NCBI RefSeq assembly: GCF_018476525.1
Contig: NZ_JAHCST010000027.1
Coordinates: 37,386-101,385, forward strand
Length of the DNA stretch: 64,000 nucleotides
Reading direction: 5' to 3'
DNA from: Acrocarpospora catenulata
GTDB lineage: Bacteria > Actinomycetota > Actinomycetes > Streptosporangiales > Streptosporangiaceae
Numbering within the stretch: position 1 is the stretch's first letter; each line of letters begins with the position of its first letter. Made by a program: the position numbers and the translations under genes. The notes under the pieces were generated by a model. That model saw only the letters and a program-made list of their open reading frames with translations. It ran no database searches and had not been told where the DNA came from. Shown in pieces: positions 31,886-41,174 of the stretch.

Positions 31886-34022
31886 ATCCCACCTCTCCTG
31901 AAGAGACGGTGGCGAGCACGGCCACCTGCCCGGACGGTGCCAGCGGCAGCCGCGCCCACACCCGCGTACCGCTCGGCCCGGCGGAGCCCACGGTGCACGA
32001 GCCACCGAGCTCGGCGGCTCGTTCGCGCAACGAGACCAGTCCCACACCGGCCACCACCGCCTCGGCGGCGAAGCCGACGCCGTCGTCGACGACCACCACG
32101 TCAAGGCACTCGGCTTCGGTGTCGCGGGTAAGCGACACCACGCACTCAGCGGCCGACGCGTGACGGACCACATTGGTGACCGCTTCCGACGCGATCCGGT
32201 ACGCCGCCACCTCGACCGCGGCCGGCAGACCGGTCAGATCACCACGCTCCTCGACCCGAACGGTCAGCCCAGGGGCGCGCAACCGCTCCGCCTGCTGGCG
32301 GATCGCCCCGACCAGACCGACGTCGTCGAGCGCGGGTGGCCGCAGGCCGTGCACCAGCCGCCGTACCTCGGCCAGCATCCCGGTGAGTTCCTGACGAGCC
32401 AGCCCGAGGATCGGGTCCGCCTTCTCCGCCGACCGGCGCGCGGTGATCCTGGCCGTGTCGATCCGGGACGCGACCGCCGCCAGCGTCGGCCCGAGGCCGT
32501 CGTGGAGTTCGCGACGCAGGCGCCGCCTTTCGTCCTCCACCGCCGAGACGATGCGCTCGCGGCTGCGCTGCAACTCCTCCGCCAGGCGTACGGCGCGGGC
32601 GGCCGCGGCGGCCTGGCGGATCAGGTCGGCCAGCAGCCGTTTGTCACCGTCGCTGAGCCGGTTGCGGCGGGCGGCCTGGCGGGGCAGCAGCAGACGCCCG
32701 ATCCTTTCCCCTCGATAGGTGATGGGCAACGCGCGTGTCTCCGTGGGACGCTCGCCGTCCTCGACGAGCAGGCGTTCGCCGTTGACCTGAGTGATCTCCA
32801 CGCCGACGTACCGGGTCCGGAACGCCCGCGCCACCGTCCGGGCCAGCGTGAGGAGTTGCGCCTCGGAGTCGTCCGTCCGCTCCAGCCGCTCGGCGAGCCC
32901 GGACATCACCTGGTAGGGATCGTCCCGATCCCCCATGACCCGGCGTCGTACCAGCCGCCACAGCCGGTGCCGCAGCTGCGCGTAGACGATCGCGACCGCG
33001 AAGACGGCGAGGACCAGGCGCTCCCCCTCGTTCAAGCGTGCCCCCAGCAGGCGGCCGGCGCTACCGAGGACCAGCAGATCGAGCACGAAGGTCAAGGTAA
33101 GCAGGGCGCCGTACACCACGGTCCCGCCGATGAGCCGGTCGACATCGACGAGATCCGGTCGCACGATCCCGATCGCGACCGATCCGACCGTGAGGATCAC
33201 GGCGACGGTCAGACCGACGGAGCCGAACCAACTGGGCAGCAGCCGGAACGCCAGCATGACCAGCAGGTCGACCACGGCGGCCCAGAGCAACCAGCGCATC
33301 CGCGTACGGTCGATCCCGGTGGCCGTTCGGTAGCGCAGTACCACCACGACGAACGGAGCGAGCAGGCTCAGCGGAAGGCAGATCTGCGCCACGAGCAGCA
33401 CGCCGGTCCAGACCGCGTCCGGCAGTGGAAGGTAGAGCGGATCGAGGTCCAGCGCCCGCACCGGCGCGGGAAACGCCCCCGCCCCGGAGGTCACCTGGGC
33501 GATGTCGGACGGCGCCGCGAGCAGGGCCAGCGGGAGCAGGCTCGTCAGTGCGAGGCTGATCAGCGAGACGACCCGCCACCCTCCCGAGGGCAGCTTCCCG
33601 GCTGGGAACAGCAGCAGCACCAGGGGCAGCAGCAGCGCCAGGCCCGCCCCTGGCCGGTGATAGATGTAGAAAGCCGCGGACGCGCCCGGGAGCGGAGGGT
33701 TGTGCAGGGTGGCGTAGACGAGCCACGAGGACGCCAGGCCGTCGAACCCCCACCAGCCGCCGAAGGCCGACATCAGCCAGCCGAGGGGATGGCGCGGATA
33801 CCGGGCGAGCACCACCAGGCCGGCCGTGGCCAGCGCGAGACCCGCGAGCGCGTCGAGCCCGCCGGGCTGAAGTTCGAGCACGGCGCGGTGGGCCTGCGGC
33901 ACCCGCAGGTCGAGCAGCGCTGCTGACAGGACGGCCGCAGCGCTCGCGAGAAGCACCAGCCCCGGAACCAACCGCGAAGGCCTGCAAACCGCCACAAACT
34001 GCACCAGGAAAGTGTGCCTCAT
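31875..34022 (-). CDS. Membrane sensor histidine kinase with GAF-like domain
   Basis: The 715-residue protein has eight to ten hydrophobic spans in residues 15-340 (LVPGLVLLASAAAVLSAALL, GLALLLPLVLLLFPAG), a GAF-like domain at about 395-505 (TYRGERIGRLLLPRQAARR), and a HisKA_3 domain with the phospho-His in RRRLRRELHDGLGPTLAA. The ATPase domain has EAVTNVVRHAS, DDGVGF and GLVSLRERAAELGG. No heme-binding His of the DosS type can be assigned. ATG is chosen as start; a GTG 48 nt upstream would place the palindrome array inside the gene. Neither has a good ribosome site. Confidence 0.92.
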   Translation of the reverse strand: MRHTFLVQFVAVCRPSRLVPGLVLLASAAAVLSAALLDLRVPQAHRAVLELQPGGLDALAGLALATAGLVVLARYPRHPLGWLMSAFGGWWGFDGLASSWLVYATLHNPPLPGASAAFYIYHRPGAGLALLLPLVLLLFPAGKLPSGGWRVVSLISLALTSLLPLALLAAPSDIAQVTSGAGAFPAPVRALDLDPLYLPLPDAVWTGVLLVAQICLPLSLLAPFVVVVLRYRTATGIDRTRMRWLLWAAVVDLLVMLAFRLLPSWFGSVGLTVAVILTVGSVAIGIVRPDLVDVDRLIGGTVVYGALLTLTFVLDLLVLGSAGRLLGARLNEGERLVLAVFAVAIVYAQLRHRLWRLVRRRVMGDRDDPYQVMSGLAERLERTDDSEAQLLTLARTVARAFRTRYVGVEITQVNGERLLVEDGERPTETRALPITYRGERIGRLLLPRQAARRNRLSDGDKRLLADLIRQAAAAARAVRLAEELQRSRERIVSAVEDERRRLRRELHDGLGPTLAAVASRIDTARITARRSAEKADPILGLARQELTGMLAEVRRLVHGLRPPALDDVGLVGAIRQQAERLRAPGLTVRVEERGDLTGLPAAVEVAAYRIASEAVTNVVRHASAAECVVSLTRDTEAECLDVVVVDDGVGFAAEAVVAGVGLVSLRERAAELGGSCTVGSAGPSGTRVWARLPLAPSGQVAVLATVSSGEVGYDR

Positions 34023-34034
34023 CAGGTGTGCGAT

Positions 34035-34068
34035 GTCCCTGGGACGCGCGTCCCATTTGTCCTGGGAC
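34035..34068. promoter_or_regulatory. GGGAC/GTCCC palindrome array between kinase and membrane-protein genes
   Basis: GGGACGCGCGTCCC (34041-34054) is a perfect GGGAC-N4-GTCCC palindrome, the same form as the cydA/adh site. It is flanked by GTCCC at 34035 and by GTCC-T-GGGAC at 34059-34068, giving five half-sites in 34 bp. It lies between divergent genes and suggests autoregulation by the adjacent response regulator. Confidence 0.5.
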
Positions 34069-34182
34069 ACGAGAGAGGCCGGGGATCAGGACAAGGCGCC
34101 CTGACGGTCTGGGCCGAGGGCTCACCAGGATCGTCCTCGTTGTCGCGGTGCCCCGCACCGCCTGGCCGTACAAGGAAGAACG

Positions 34183-34815
34183 ATGACCGAAACCACCCGC
34201 CTCCACGCCCAGCGGGACACCCACGCCACCTCATCCGCGCGGCTCGCCGAGCCGGTCGTGCGCCGCCTGGCCCTGGGCCTGTCCTCGGGCGCGCTGATCT
34301 GGTCGGCCGCCAGCTTCGTCTACGGTTTCCAGCCCACGACCGAGATGGGCGTCAAGATCACCGACCTGGGCGGTCTGGCCTTCCAGTTCGGCGCCTGGTC
34401 CCTCCTGGTGCTCATGAGCCGTACCAGTGCGGTCGGCGTCACCCGCACCGCTCGCGCCATGCTGACGGTCGAGCGGGTGCTGCTGGCCCTGGCCATGGCG
34501 TGGAGCCTGATCCACGCGCTCTTCCCCGCCTCCCGTGACACGGTCTGGCTGGGCGTCCTCGACGTGTTCTGGCCCCTCTCGATGCTGGGCATGTTCGTGA
34601 TCGGCATCAAGATCGCACTGACCGGCCGGTGGCGCGGCCTCGCCCGCGTCTGGCCGCTCGTCGCCGAAAGCTGGGCGGTCGTGACTCTCCCCGCCATGGG
34701 GATCTTCGGTGTCCAGGCCGGGAACATCGTCGGCTCGTCCCACCTGCTCGTGGGATACGCCACGCTCGGACTCATCATCGCGTTCCGCCCCGAACTGGTG
34801 TCCGACGAAGGCTGA
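34183..34815 (+). CDS. Integral membrane protein, function unknown
   Basis: The ATG follows AAGGAAGAACG and gives 210 residues with about six hydrophobic helices (ALGLSSGALIWSAASFVYGF, LAFQFGAWSLLVLMS, FWPLSMLGMFVIGIKIAL, SSHLLVGYATLGLIIAF). Charged residues are concentrated at the ends. No transporter signature is seen. It diverges from the sensor kinase across the palindrome array and could be a target of that two-component system. Family not recognised. Confidence 0.78.
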   Translation: MTETTRLHAQRDTHATSSARLAEPVVRRLALGLSSGALIWSAASFVYGFQPTTEMGVKITDLGGLAFQFGAWSLLVLMSRTSAVGVTRTARAMLTVERVLLALAMAWSLIHALFPASRDTVWLGVLDVFWPLSMLGMFVIGIKIALTGRWRGLARVWPLVAESWAVVTLPAMGIFGVQAGNIVGSSHLLVGYATLGLIIAFRPELVSDEG

Positions 34816-34875
34816 AGGAATTGAGCAGGGGGATGCTCACGCGCGCTCGGTGTACGCGTTCTTACCGTCTGCTAC

Positions 34876-36465
34876 ATGCGCACCCTTTTACGCGTGTTCC
34901 TGGCCGTCGCGTTGGGGGCGGGGCTGATCACACTGCTCCAGTCCCCCGCCGCCGCGGACCCGATCGTGAACGTGACCGTCACGATCAAACGCATCACTCT
35001 GCTGGCCGGCGGCGACTGCGGCGAAGCTGACTTCTACAACCGTGTCTGGATCAACGGCATCTACATGGACAACGAGGACAGCGAATCGCAGGACGACTGG
35101 GAGGGCCACAACGACATCACCCCGGACTGGGAGTTCTCCAAGCCCATCGACGTCGCGGCCCTCGCCACGCCGGGCCGGGTCCCGATCAAGATCGAGGTCC
35201 ACGACGAGGACGGCGGCTTCTGCTTCGGCGACGAGCACTACGACTCCTCCCCCACCGCGGACCGCTACTTCGACGGGTACGTCGACCTGGCCGGCTGCTC
35301 CGTCCACGACCCACGGCAGACCGCCGGGCCCTACCTCGGCGGTTGCCGTACCGACATCGTCCAGGAGGGCACCGCCGACGAGCGGGTCAGGCTCACCTTC
35401 CAGGTCGACGTCAAAGAACCGGCGAGCGCGCCGGGACTGAACATCCGCTGCACCCACACGCCCGCCTGGCCGCAGCCGGGCGAGCCCGTGACGATCGTCG
35501 CCACCGCCCTGGACGGCAACCTCCAGCAGACCGTCGTCGCCGACGACCTGGAGATCTGGGTCAACCTCCAGGCCAGCGCGGCCAGCCTGGCCGGAAGCCC
35601 GCTCCAGTCGCGGCACGGCGTCGGCTCGCTGACCGAGACCTTCACCCCCAGGGCCGAGCTGGCCCCCTTCGCGTACGGCTGCCGCCTGGTGAAGAACGGC
35701 GTGAAACTGTTCTCGTCCTGGCACACGGTGACCGTGGGCGACCCGAACCCGAACTTCACCTTCCCCAAGCCGGCGATCCCGATCATCTACACCGGCCCCA
35801 GGGACAGCCGCATCGACATCGTCTTCATCGCCGACAAGGACGAGTACAGCGGTCCGCGCGACCCCCGGTTCATCACCGACGTCTCGGACATCATCGAGCG
35901 CTCGTACTACGGGTTCAAGGAGTACCTGGTCAGGCAGGACATGTTCAACTTCTGGCTGCTGCCCGACAACACCGGCTACGCCAGCGACGCCACCGGCGAC
36001 AAGGACTGCGACCACGGGTTCCCCGTACTGTGGGACGACATCTACGCGTGGGCCGACGCCGGCGCGATCCTGCACCACCGCAGCGCGCAGCAGGACTGCG
36101 CGATGCGCGGCGACCGGATCTTCTCCGCGCTCGTCGACCCGGGTCTGCCGAAGATCGCCACCCATGAGACCGCCCACCAGCCCTTCGGCCTCTCCGACGA
36201 GTACGTGGGCGGCGGCGCGTTCCAGGCGGACCCCTTCCCCAACATCTACGCGGACCAGGAGGACTGCGAGGACGACGCCCCGAACCTCGGCCGCACCGGC
36301 GACGCCTGTTACAGCTGGGAGAAGGAGCACTGGTACGGCGACGCCGACTGGTGGAGCTCCGAACCCCACCCCGACGACCTGATGTTCGACAACGGCCAGG
36401 CCCGCGCGGCCGACATCCGCCGGTTCAACTACATCTTCTCCGGATGCGAGGCCGCGAAATGCTGA
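34876..36465 (+). CDS. Secreted peptidase M64-like metalloprotease
   Basis: The 529-residue product has a signal peptide (MRTLLRVFLAVALGAGL, cleavage after SPAAA). Residues 30-290 form beta-rich domains with several acidic patches (VHDEDGGFCFGDEHYD), which may bind calcium. The peptidase domain begins near RIDIVFIADKDEYSG and has the zinc signature THETAHQPFGLSDEY (HExxHxxxxxxD), characteristic of family M64 (IgA-peptidase-like). Ten or more cysteines suggest disulfides. It is translationally coupled to the next secreted gene. Confidence 0.87.
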   Translation: MRTLLRVFLAVALGAGLITLLQSPAAADPIVNVTVTIKRITLLAGGDCGEADFYNRVWINGIYMDNEDSESQDDWEGHNDITPDWEFSKPIDVAALATPGRVPIKIEVHDEDGGFCFGDEHYDSSPTADRYFDGYVDLAGCSVHDPRQTAGPYLGGCRTDIVQEGTADERVRLTFQVDVKEPASAPGLNIRCTHTPAWPQPGEPVTIVATALDGNLQQTVVADDLEIWVNLQASAASLAGSPLQSRHGVGSLTETFTPRAELAPFAYGCRLVKNGVKLFSSWHTVTVGDPNPNFTFPKPAIPIIYTGPRDSRIDIVFIADKDEYSGPRDPRFITDVSDIIERSYYGFKEYLVRQDMFNFWLLPDNTGYASDATGDKDCDHGFPVLWDDIYAWADAGAILHHRSAQQDCAMRGDRIFSALVDPGLPKIATHETAHQPFGLSDEYVGGGAFQADPFPNIYADQEDCEDDAPNLGRTGDACYSWEKEHWYGDADWWSSEPHPDDLMFDNGQARAADIRRFNYIFSGCEAAKC

Positions 36466-37721
36466 CCCGAACCCACTGGGCCATCGCCGCCGCCGCGGCC
36501 GCCCTGCTCCTGCTGGCGCCGCTACGCGCCGAAGGGGCGCCGGAGGATCCCGCCACCATCCCGATCCCGCAGCTCGACACCGCCGATCCCGACAAGTCTG
36601 TGGTCGCCCGGGTGAAGTTCACCTCCCGGACGTCCGCGGTCGTCGAACGGGTCAAGGTGTCCCGTTCGCGCGCCCACACCCATTTCGGCGACCCGCCCAT
36701 CCTCAAGCTCGGTCTGGTCGACGTGGACGGGCAGGTGATCGATCGGATCAACACCTGGAGCCCGCTCTGGACGTACGAGGAGGGCGGCCCGGAGCACGTC
36801 GGGCTGCGGGACAGCGGTTCTGCCAGTTTCATCGTGCCGTTCTCGCCCGCCCTGTCGACCATGACCGTGACCGACGTCGCCCTCGCCCGGGAGGTCCTGA
36901 GCATCGACCTCAGGCCGCCGCTCAGGGAGTTCTGCCTGGCCCACCCCGAGGACCCCGACTGTCTGGAGGCCGACCTCGCGGTCACCGCGGTGACCCCGGC
37001 CGCCCCGCTGTTCGCCGTCCTGGGCAAGCCGGTGACGGTGACGGTCGCCTCGGCGGTCGCCAACACGGGCCCTGACGGGCCGGTCACCGCCGTGGTCCGC
37101 CAGGACCTCGCGGCCGGCGACGGTCTCACCGCCACGGCGGGCGCCACCGTCGAGACCAGCCTCGCGGCCGGGGCCACCGCCACCGTGACCCGCTCGTACA
37201 CCGTGACCTGCACCCAGGCGGGGGCGCGCACGATCGACTTCACAACATCGATCAAGCCGAAGCGCGCCACCGTGATCGACCCCGACGCGAGCGACGACAC
37301 CAGAACGACCCGCCTGACCGTCGACTGCGCCATCCCGGTAACAATCAACATCAAACCGGGCAGCGCGGAAAACAACGTCAACCTGAACGGCGACGGCGTC
37401 GTCCCGGTGGCCGTCCTCACGACCACGGCCGGGGAGTACGGCAACCCGATCGCGTTCGACGCCACCCGCATCGACGCGGCGACCCTGCGTTTCGGCTCAC
37501 CGGCCAAGCTCCTGGCATCCGCCGGCTGGCCCGAGACACACGGAAAGATCCACATCGAGAAGTCGATCGAGCCCGACGAACACACCGTGGACACCGACCA
37601 GGACGCCGTCACCCACTACCGCTACGACGTCCTGTCCGTAACCGACACCACCGCCTGCGTCATCGGCCGCGCCGCCGGACTCACGTTCTACGGCTGCGAC
37701 CACGTCACCGTGCGCGATTGA
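36459..37721 (+). CDS. Secreted beta-domain protein coupled to the M64 peptidase
   Basis: The ATG overlaps the last codons of the peptidase gene (AATGCTGA), giving 420 residues. After a signal peptide (LTRTHWAIAAAAAALLLLAP) come beta-sandwich stretches (KPVTVTVASAVANTGPDGPV, TVTRSYTVTCTQAGARTIDF) like CARDB/DUF11 modules, then a C-terminal region with VTINIKPGSAENNVNLNGDG and VPVAVLTT, which is typical of actinobacterial extracellular proteins. It has no catalytic motif and may help the M64 enzyme fold or bind its target. That role is inferred from the overlap. Confidence 0.78.
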   Translation: MLTRTHWAIAAAAAALLLLAPLRAEGAPEDPATIPIPQLDTADPDKSVVARVKFTSRTSAVVERVKVSRSRAHTHFGDPPILKLGLVDVDGQVIDRINTWSPLWTYEEGGPEHVGLRDSGSASFIVPFSPALSTMTVTDVALAREVLSIDLRPPLREFCLAHPEDPDCLEADLAVTAVTPAAPLFAVLGKPVTVTVASAVANTGPDGPVTAVVRQDLAAGDGLTATAGATVETSLAAGATATVTRSYTVTCTQAGARTIDFTTSIKPKRATVIDPDASDDTRTTRLTVDCAIPVTINIKPGSAENNVNLNGDGVVPVAVLTTTAGEYGNPIAFDATRIDAATLRFGSPAKLLASAGWPETHGKIHIEKSIEPDEHTVDTDQDAVTHYRYDVLSVTDTTACVIGRAAGLTFYGCDHVTVRD

Positions 37722-37744
37722 TTTCTGAACACCCAGGCAAGATC

Positions 37745-37771
37745 CCCTGACCCGGCAGCCCCGGGTCAGGG
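37745..37771 (+). terminator. Terminator after the M64 gene pair
   Basis: CCCTGACCCGG and CCGGGTCAGGG form a perfect 11-bp stem with a CAGCC loop, followed by TGTT, 23 nt past the stop codon. Confidence 0.85.
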
Positions 37772-37862
37772 TGTTGCCACAGATCGCTCAGGGCCGCACA
37801 CTTCGCGAGGTTCAGACCTACGCTGGTCGTACCAGACATCCGAATCCTTATTCGGAGGCCAA

Positions 37863-38417
37863 ATGGGCGTCATGGACGTCGCGAAGTCGTACGCGGAAGC
37901 CGACGAAAAGCGAACCATCCGTGAAGCGCACTACTTCCTTGCCGTTGTGAGCGAGGATGAGCAGGCCCGGCGGATTGTCACCGACAGCGGCTTCCTCCCG
38001 CCGGAACTCGAACGACGCGCCCCCCAGGGGACCTTCACCATCGCGCCGACACTCGCACACCATCTCTTCTGGACGGATGGCCTACACCTCGGACTCGGCA
38101 AGACCGTCAACCCCAACCTCTGTTTCCTGCTCAGTTGCCTCGTCAGTTCGGGTAGCTCCCTCTACCGGTGGCTCCGCCGGAACGGCACCGACTGCGACGC
38201 CCTGTGCCGTGCCCTGACCACCGAACTCGGCCTCGACGAATCCCTTTGCGCACGCATCATTCACTGGTCCGATGAGGTACTCCACCTCGATGCCCAGGAG
38301 GGCGAAGCCCTGATGAGGGAACTCCGCTCGCAAGGCCGCCGCTACATGATGAACAGAAAAGACGACGGAACCTTCATCGTGATCCCCGAAGCCGCCAGCC
38401 CCGAGAACGAGGAGTGA
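37863..38417 (+). CDS. Clp N-domain-like protein, two repeats
   Basis: The ATG follows GGAGGCCAA and gives 184 residues. REAHYFLAVVSEDEQARRIV and NPNLCFLLSCLVSSGSSLYR resemble the two helical repeats of Clp N-terminal domains (HLLLALL ... ARLL), each followed by a LxxxGxDxxxL-type segment. There is no ATPase. Free-standing Clp-N proteins act as adaptors or as regulators of Clp protease access. The match is moderate because the repeats are diverged. It follows a terminator and has its own promoter region. Confidence 0.6.
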   Translation: MGVMDVAKSYAEADEKRTIREAHYFLAVVSEDEQARRIVTDSGFLPPELERRAPQGTFTIAPTLAHHLFWTDGLHLGLGKTVNPNLCFLLSCLVSSGSSLYRWLRRNGTDCDALCRALTTELGLDESLCARIIHWSDEVLHLDAQEGEALMRELRSQGRRYMMNRKDDGTFIVIPEAASPENEE

Positions 38418-38521
38418 CGACTGCTCCGGGCGGGCGGTGATCCGTTGGACGTCGACCGAATTCTGGCACGATCCTTGGTTTCGGTCGTCCGTGGCGGGCG
38501 GCTCTCGCTATGGAGGAAGAC

Positions 38522-39505
38522 GTGGAACAACGGACGTTCGCCAGAACGAATTACAGCGTCTCGGTCATCGGGCTCGGTACTTGGCAGCTCGGGGCCGACT
38601 GGGGTGACGTGGCGGAGGACACCGCGCTGGCCGTACTCGATGCGGCGGTCGACAGTGGGGTGACCTTCTTCGACACCGCCGATGTCTACGGCGACGGGCG
38701 CAGCGAGCAGTTGATCGGCGCGTTCCTCAAGTCGCGGCCCGACGCGGGGATCACGGTCGCCACGAAGATGGGCCGCCGGCTGGCGCAGCGTCCGGACATC
38801 TACACGCTGGACAACTTCCGCGCGTGGACCGACCGGTCGCGGGCCAACCTCGGAGTCGACACCCTCGATCTGGTCCAGCTGCACTGTCCGCCCACGATCG
38901 TGCACTCCACCGACGAGGTCTTCGACGCGCTCGACACCCTCGTCGCGGAAGGCCGCATCGCCGCCTACGGGGTCAGCGTGGAGACCCGGGCGGAGGCGCT
39001 GGCCGCGATCGCCCGGCCAGGCGTGGCCAGCGTGCAGATCATCCTGAACATGCTGCGGCTCGGGCCCCTGGACGACGTGCTGCCCGCGGCGCGGAAGGCC
39101 GGCGTGGGCATCATCGCGCGAGTGCCGCTCGCGAGCGGTCTGCTGTCCGGCAAGTACGACGAGCACACCGAATTCCCCGAGAACGACCACCGCACCTACA
39201 ACAGGAATGGTGAGGCGTTCGATGTCGGCGAGACCTTCTCCGGTGTCGACTTCGCCACCGGCCTCGCGGCGGTGCGCCGGCTGGCGCCGCTGGTCCCCCA
39301 CGAGGCCACGATGGCCCAGTTCGCGCTCCGCTGGATCATCGACCAACCGGGAGTCAGCACCGTCATTCCCGGTGCCCGCAGCCCGGAGCAGGCCCGGGAC
39401 AACGCGGCCGCGGCCGGTCTCCCACCGCTGTCGGACGAAGCGCTCAGCGCCGTGCACCACGTCTACGACGAACTGATCGCCCCTCAACTCGCGAATCGGT
39501 GGTAA
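38522..39505 (+). CDS. Aldo/keto reductase
   Basis: The GTG start is preferred: the upstream in-frame ATG GAG GA itself forms a ribosome site (GGAGG) for it. The 327-residue TIM-barrel enzyme has the catalytic tetrad in FFDTADVYGDGRSE (Asp, Tyr), ATKMGRR (Lys) and DLVQLHCPP (His). The NADPH-binding end has IPGARSPEQARDNAAA. The family reduces carbonyls with NADPH. It stands alone between unrelated genes and its substrate cannot be predicted. Confidence 0.93.
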   Translation: MEQRTFARTNYSVSVIGLGTWQLGADWGDVAEDTALAVLDAAVDSGVTFFDTADVYGDGRSEQLIGAFLKSRPDAGITVATKMGRRLAQRPDIYTLDNFRAWTDRSRANLGVDTLDLVQLHCPPTIVHSTDEVFDALDTLVAEGRIAAYGVSVETRAEALAAIARPGVASVQIILNMLRLGPLDDVLPAARKAGVGIIARVPLASGLLSGKYDEHTEFPENDHRTYNRNGEAFDVGETFSGVDFATGLAAVRRLAPLVPHEATMAQFALRWIIDQPGVSTVIPGARSPEQARDNAAAAGLPPLSDEALSAVHHVYDELIAPQLANRW

Positions 39506-39556
39506 CCCAGACCTCGGCCTGACCACGGACCCGGGCGGTGACGCGCTGCCCCCGGG

Positions 39557-40084
39557 CTATTCCACCAGCGCGCCGAAGACGTAGGTCCCTGGAGCGTTCG
39601 GGTCGTCGCCTGCCCAGAACTCGGTCCAGTGGATACGGAACTCGTCGCGGGTGAGGTGGCCGTCCCCGTCCAGGTCCAGGCGGGGAAAGATCTCATCGGT
39701 CGCCGTGGGCGTCCCGTTCCAGGTCTCGATGAGCGCGCCGTACTCAGCACGGGAGATGAGGCCGTCGCCGTTGAGGTCGATGGCCTCGAACATCGCATCG
39801 GCGGTGCCGGAGACCGCGTCCGCCATGCCGCCGAGACCGTCCACGACGTGGAGCACCTCGTCGAGGGTGACGGCGTGGCCTCCGTCATGGCTGGAGGCGG
39901 CCTGGAGCACCGGCCACCAGCCGGTCATGACGGAGGCCAGTCGCGCCGGATCCACAGGCCCGGCGACGGCCGTCCAGCGCCGGGCGAGCGCCTGAAAGTC
40001 GGCCTCCGTCAGCCGCCCGTCTCCGTCCACATCCATCGCACGGAAAACTCCGACGACCTTCTTGCGCTGGAACTCACTGGCCAC
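39557..40084 (-). CDS. EF-hand calcium-binding protein (calerythrin-like)
   Basis: The GTG start behind GCGGAGGCGGAT gives 175 residues, the size of calerythrin from Saccharopolyspora. Three canonical EF loops are visible: DVDGDGRLTEADF, DLNGDGLISRAEY and DLDGDGHLTRDEF. A degenerate fourth is the second in order (HDGGHAVTLDEV). This is the sarcoplasmic calcium-binding protein arrangement, with one silent hand, and suggests intracellular calcium buffering or signalling. The frame is open far upstream, but those residues have no match to the family. Confidence 0.92.
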   Translation of the reverse strand: MASEFQRKKVVGVFRAMDVDGDGRLTEADFQALARRWTAVAGPVDPARLASVMTGWWPVLQAASSHDGGHAVTLDEVLHVVDGLGGMADAVSGTADAMFEAIDLNGDGLISRAEYGALIETWNGTPTATDEIFPRLDLDGDGHLTRDEFRIHWTEFWAGDDPNAPGTYVFGALVE

Positions 40085-40367
40085 ATCCGCCTCCGCTCTT
40101 GGGAAGACTTCATGCTTCCGGGAGGTCACTGCCGGTGACCATAGCCATTGAGTGACGAGTCTGTTACGCACCGTACGGAACGCATTACATGAGTCGGCAT
40201 CATATAGCGCAGGAACACTAATTGGGACTTCAATCCTTTTTTCGGGAAACAGGCGGACACCACGCCCCAAATCCGTACCTTTGCGGCTATTAAAAGTTTG
40301 GGTTCACGTCATTTCGGGGTGTAGTTTCTGATGCTCTGAATCAATGACATTAAGGGTTTAACCGGCG
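40085..40367. promoter_or_regulatory. Divergent promoter region with a CRP-like site
   Basis: The gap between the EF-hand and Crp/Fnr genes is AT-richer than the surrounding coding DNA. GTGAC-N6-GTTAC (40152-40167) is a near-symmetric half-site pair of the CRP type (GTGAC-N6-GTCAC with one mismatch). It is a candidate autoregulatory site of the Crp-like protein encoded downstream. No other gene is seen here. Confidence 0.35.
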
Positions 40368-41078
40368 ATGGATGATCATCCCCCGGCCAGCTGGCCAAAG
40401 GGCACCCTTATGGACAGGCTCAGCCCGGAGGAACGAACGGAACTTCTCGCTCTCGCGCCGTCCTCTCCACGAAGGGCCAGCGAACCGCTCATCTATCAAG
40501 GAGATCGAGAGAGATCCGAGGTCTATCTGCTGAGGTCCATTCCCGGTCAGCGGCTCACCGCGTGTGTGAAAGTGACCGCCTACCTGGAATCGGGCGGGGC
40601 CGCCTTACTGGGCATCCGGATCAGCGGCGACGTGGTCGGCGAACTGGCGGCCCTGCGCAGGCAGCCGAGAGCGGCCGTGGTGACCACGTGCAGTCCGATG
40701 CTGGTGCACGCCATTCGCGCGCAGGTGTTCACGGACTTCCTGGACCGCCATCCGGCGGCATGGAACGCGGTGGCCAGAATGATCGCCGACCGGCTCGACT
40801 GGGCCAACCGGAGAAGAACGGACTTCGCCCAGTTCAGCGTCCCGGAACGGGTCGCGAAGGTGCTCGTGGAAATCGCCGGCCGGTACGGATCCGACCGCGC
40901 CGACGGAAGACGGGAGCTCGGGGTCGATCTCACCCATGAGGAGATCGCCAATCTCGTCGGGGCCAAAAAAGACGCCGTATTCAAAGCCATCCGACGTTTC
41001 AAGGACCTCAAACTGATCGACCCGAGTCATCGCCGGAAGATCCTCATCGACCAAATCGGCCTGGCCAATTTCCGCTAA
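40368..41078 (+). CDS. Crp/Fnr family transcriptional regulator
   Basis: The 236-residue protein has an N-terminal cyclic-nucleotide-binding-type beta roll (residues 35-130), with GDVVGELAALRRQPRAAVVT in the place of the phosphate-binding cassette, a long dimer helix (FTDFLDRHPAAWNAVARMIA), and a winged helix-turn-helix (VDLTHEEIANLVGAKKDAVF, KAIRRFKDLKLIDPSHRRKI). The GE and PRA residues suggest nucleotide binding is possible. No Fnr-type cysteine cluster is present. The cyclase-homology gene starts 96 nt downstream on the same strand, so a functional link is plausible. Confidence 0.92.
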   Translation: MDDHPPASWPKGTLMDRLSPEERTELLALAPSSPRRASEPLIYQGDRERSEVYLLRSIPGQRLTACVKVTAYLESGGAALLGIRISGDVVGELAALRRQPRAAVVTTCSPMLVHAIRAQVFTDFLDRHPAAWNAVARMIADRLDWANRRRTDFAQFSVPERVAKVLVEIAGRYGSDRADGRRELGVDLTHEEIANLVGAKKDAVFKAIRRFKDLKLIDPSHRRKILIDQIGLANFR

Positions 41079-41174
41079 ACGTACTGGTACGTCGCAGATT
41101 GCCGCGATCTTCGCCAGACTCCACTCCCGAAGATCGCTCCGGTCGATCTTTCTCGAATCCTCAAAGGTGACGTG

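Noticed and set aside
31875..34022. True DosS-type oxygen-sensing kinase
   Set aside because: A GAF-like domain is present, but no heme-ligand His could be identified and the long membrane region is unlike DosS, so only the DNA-site link is claimed.
39530..39556. Terminator between the aldo/keto reductase and EF-hand genes
   Set aside because: CCCGGG occurs twice, but only 6 bp pair cleanly and the right arm abuts the stop codon; too weak to list as a terminator.
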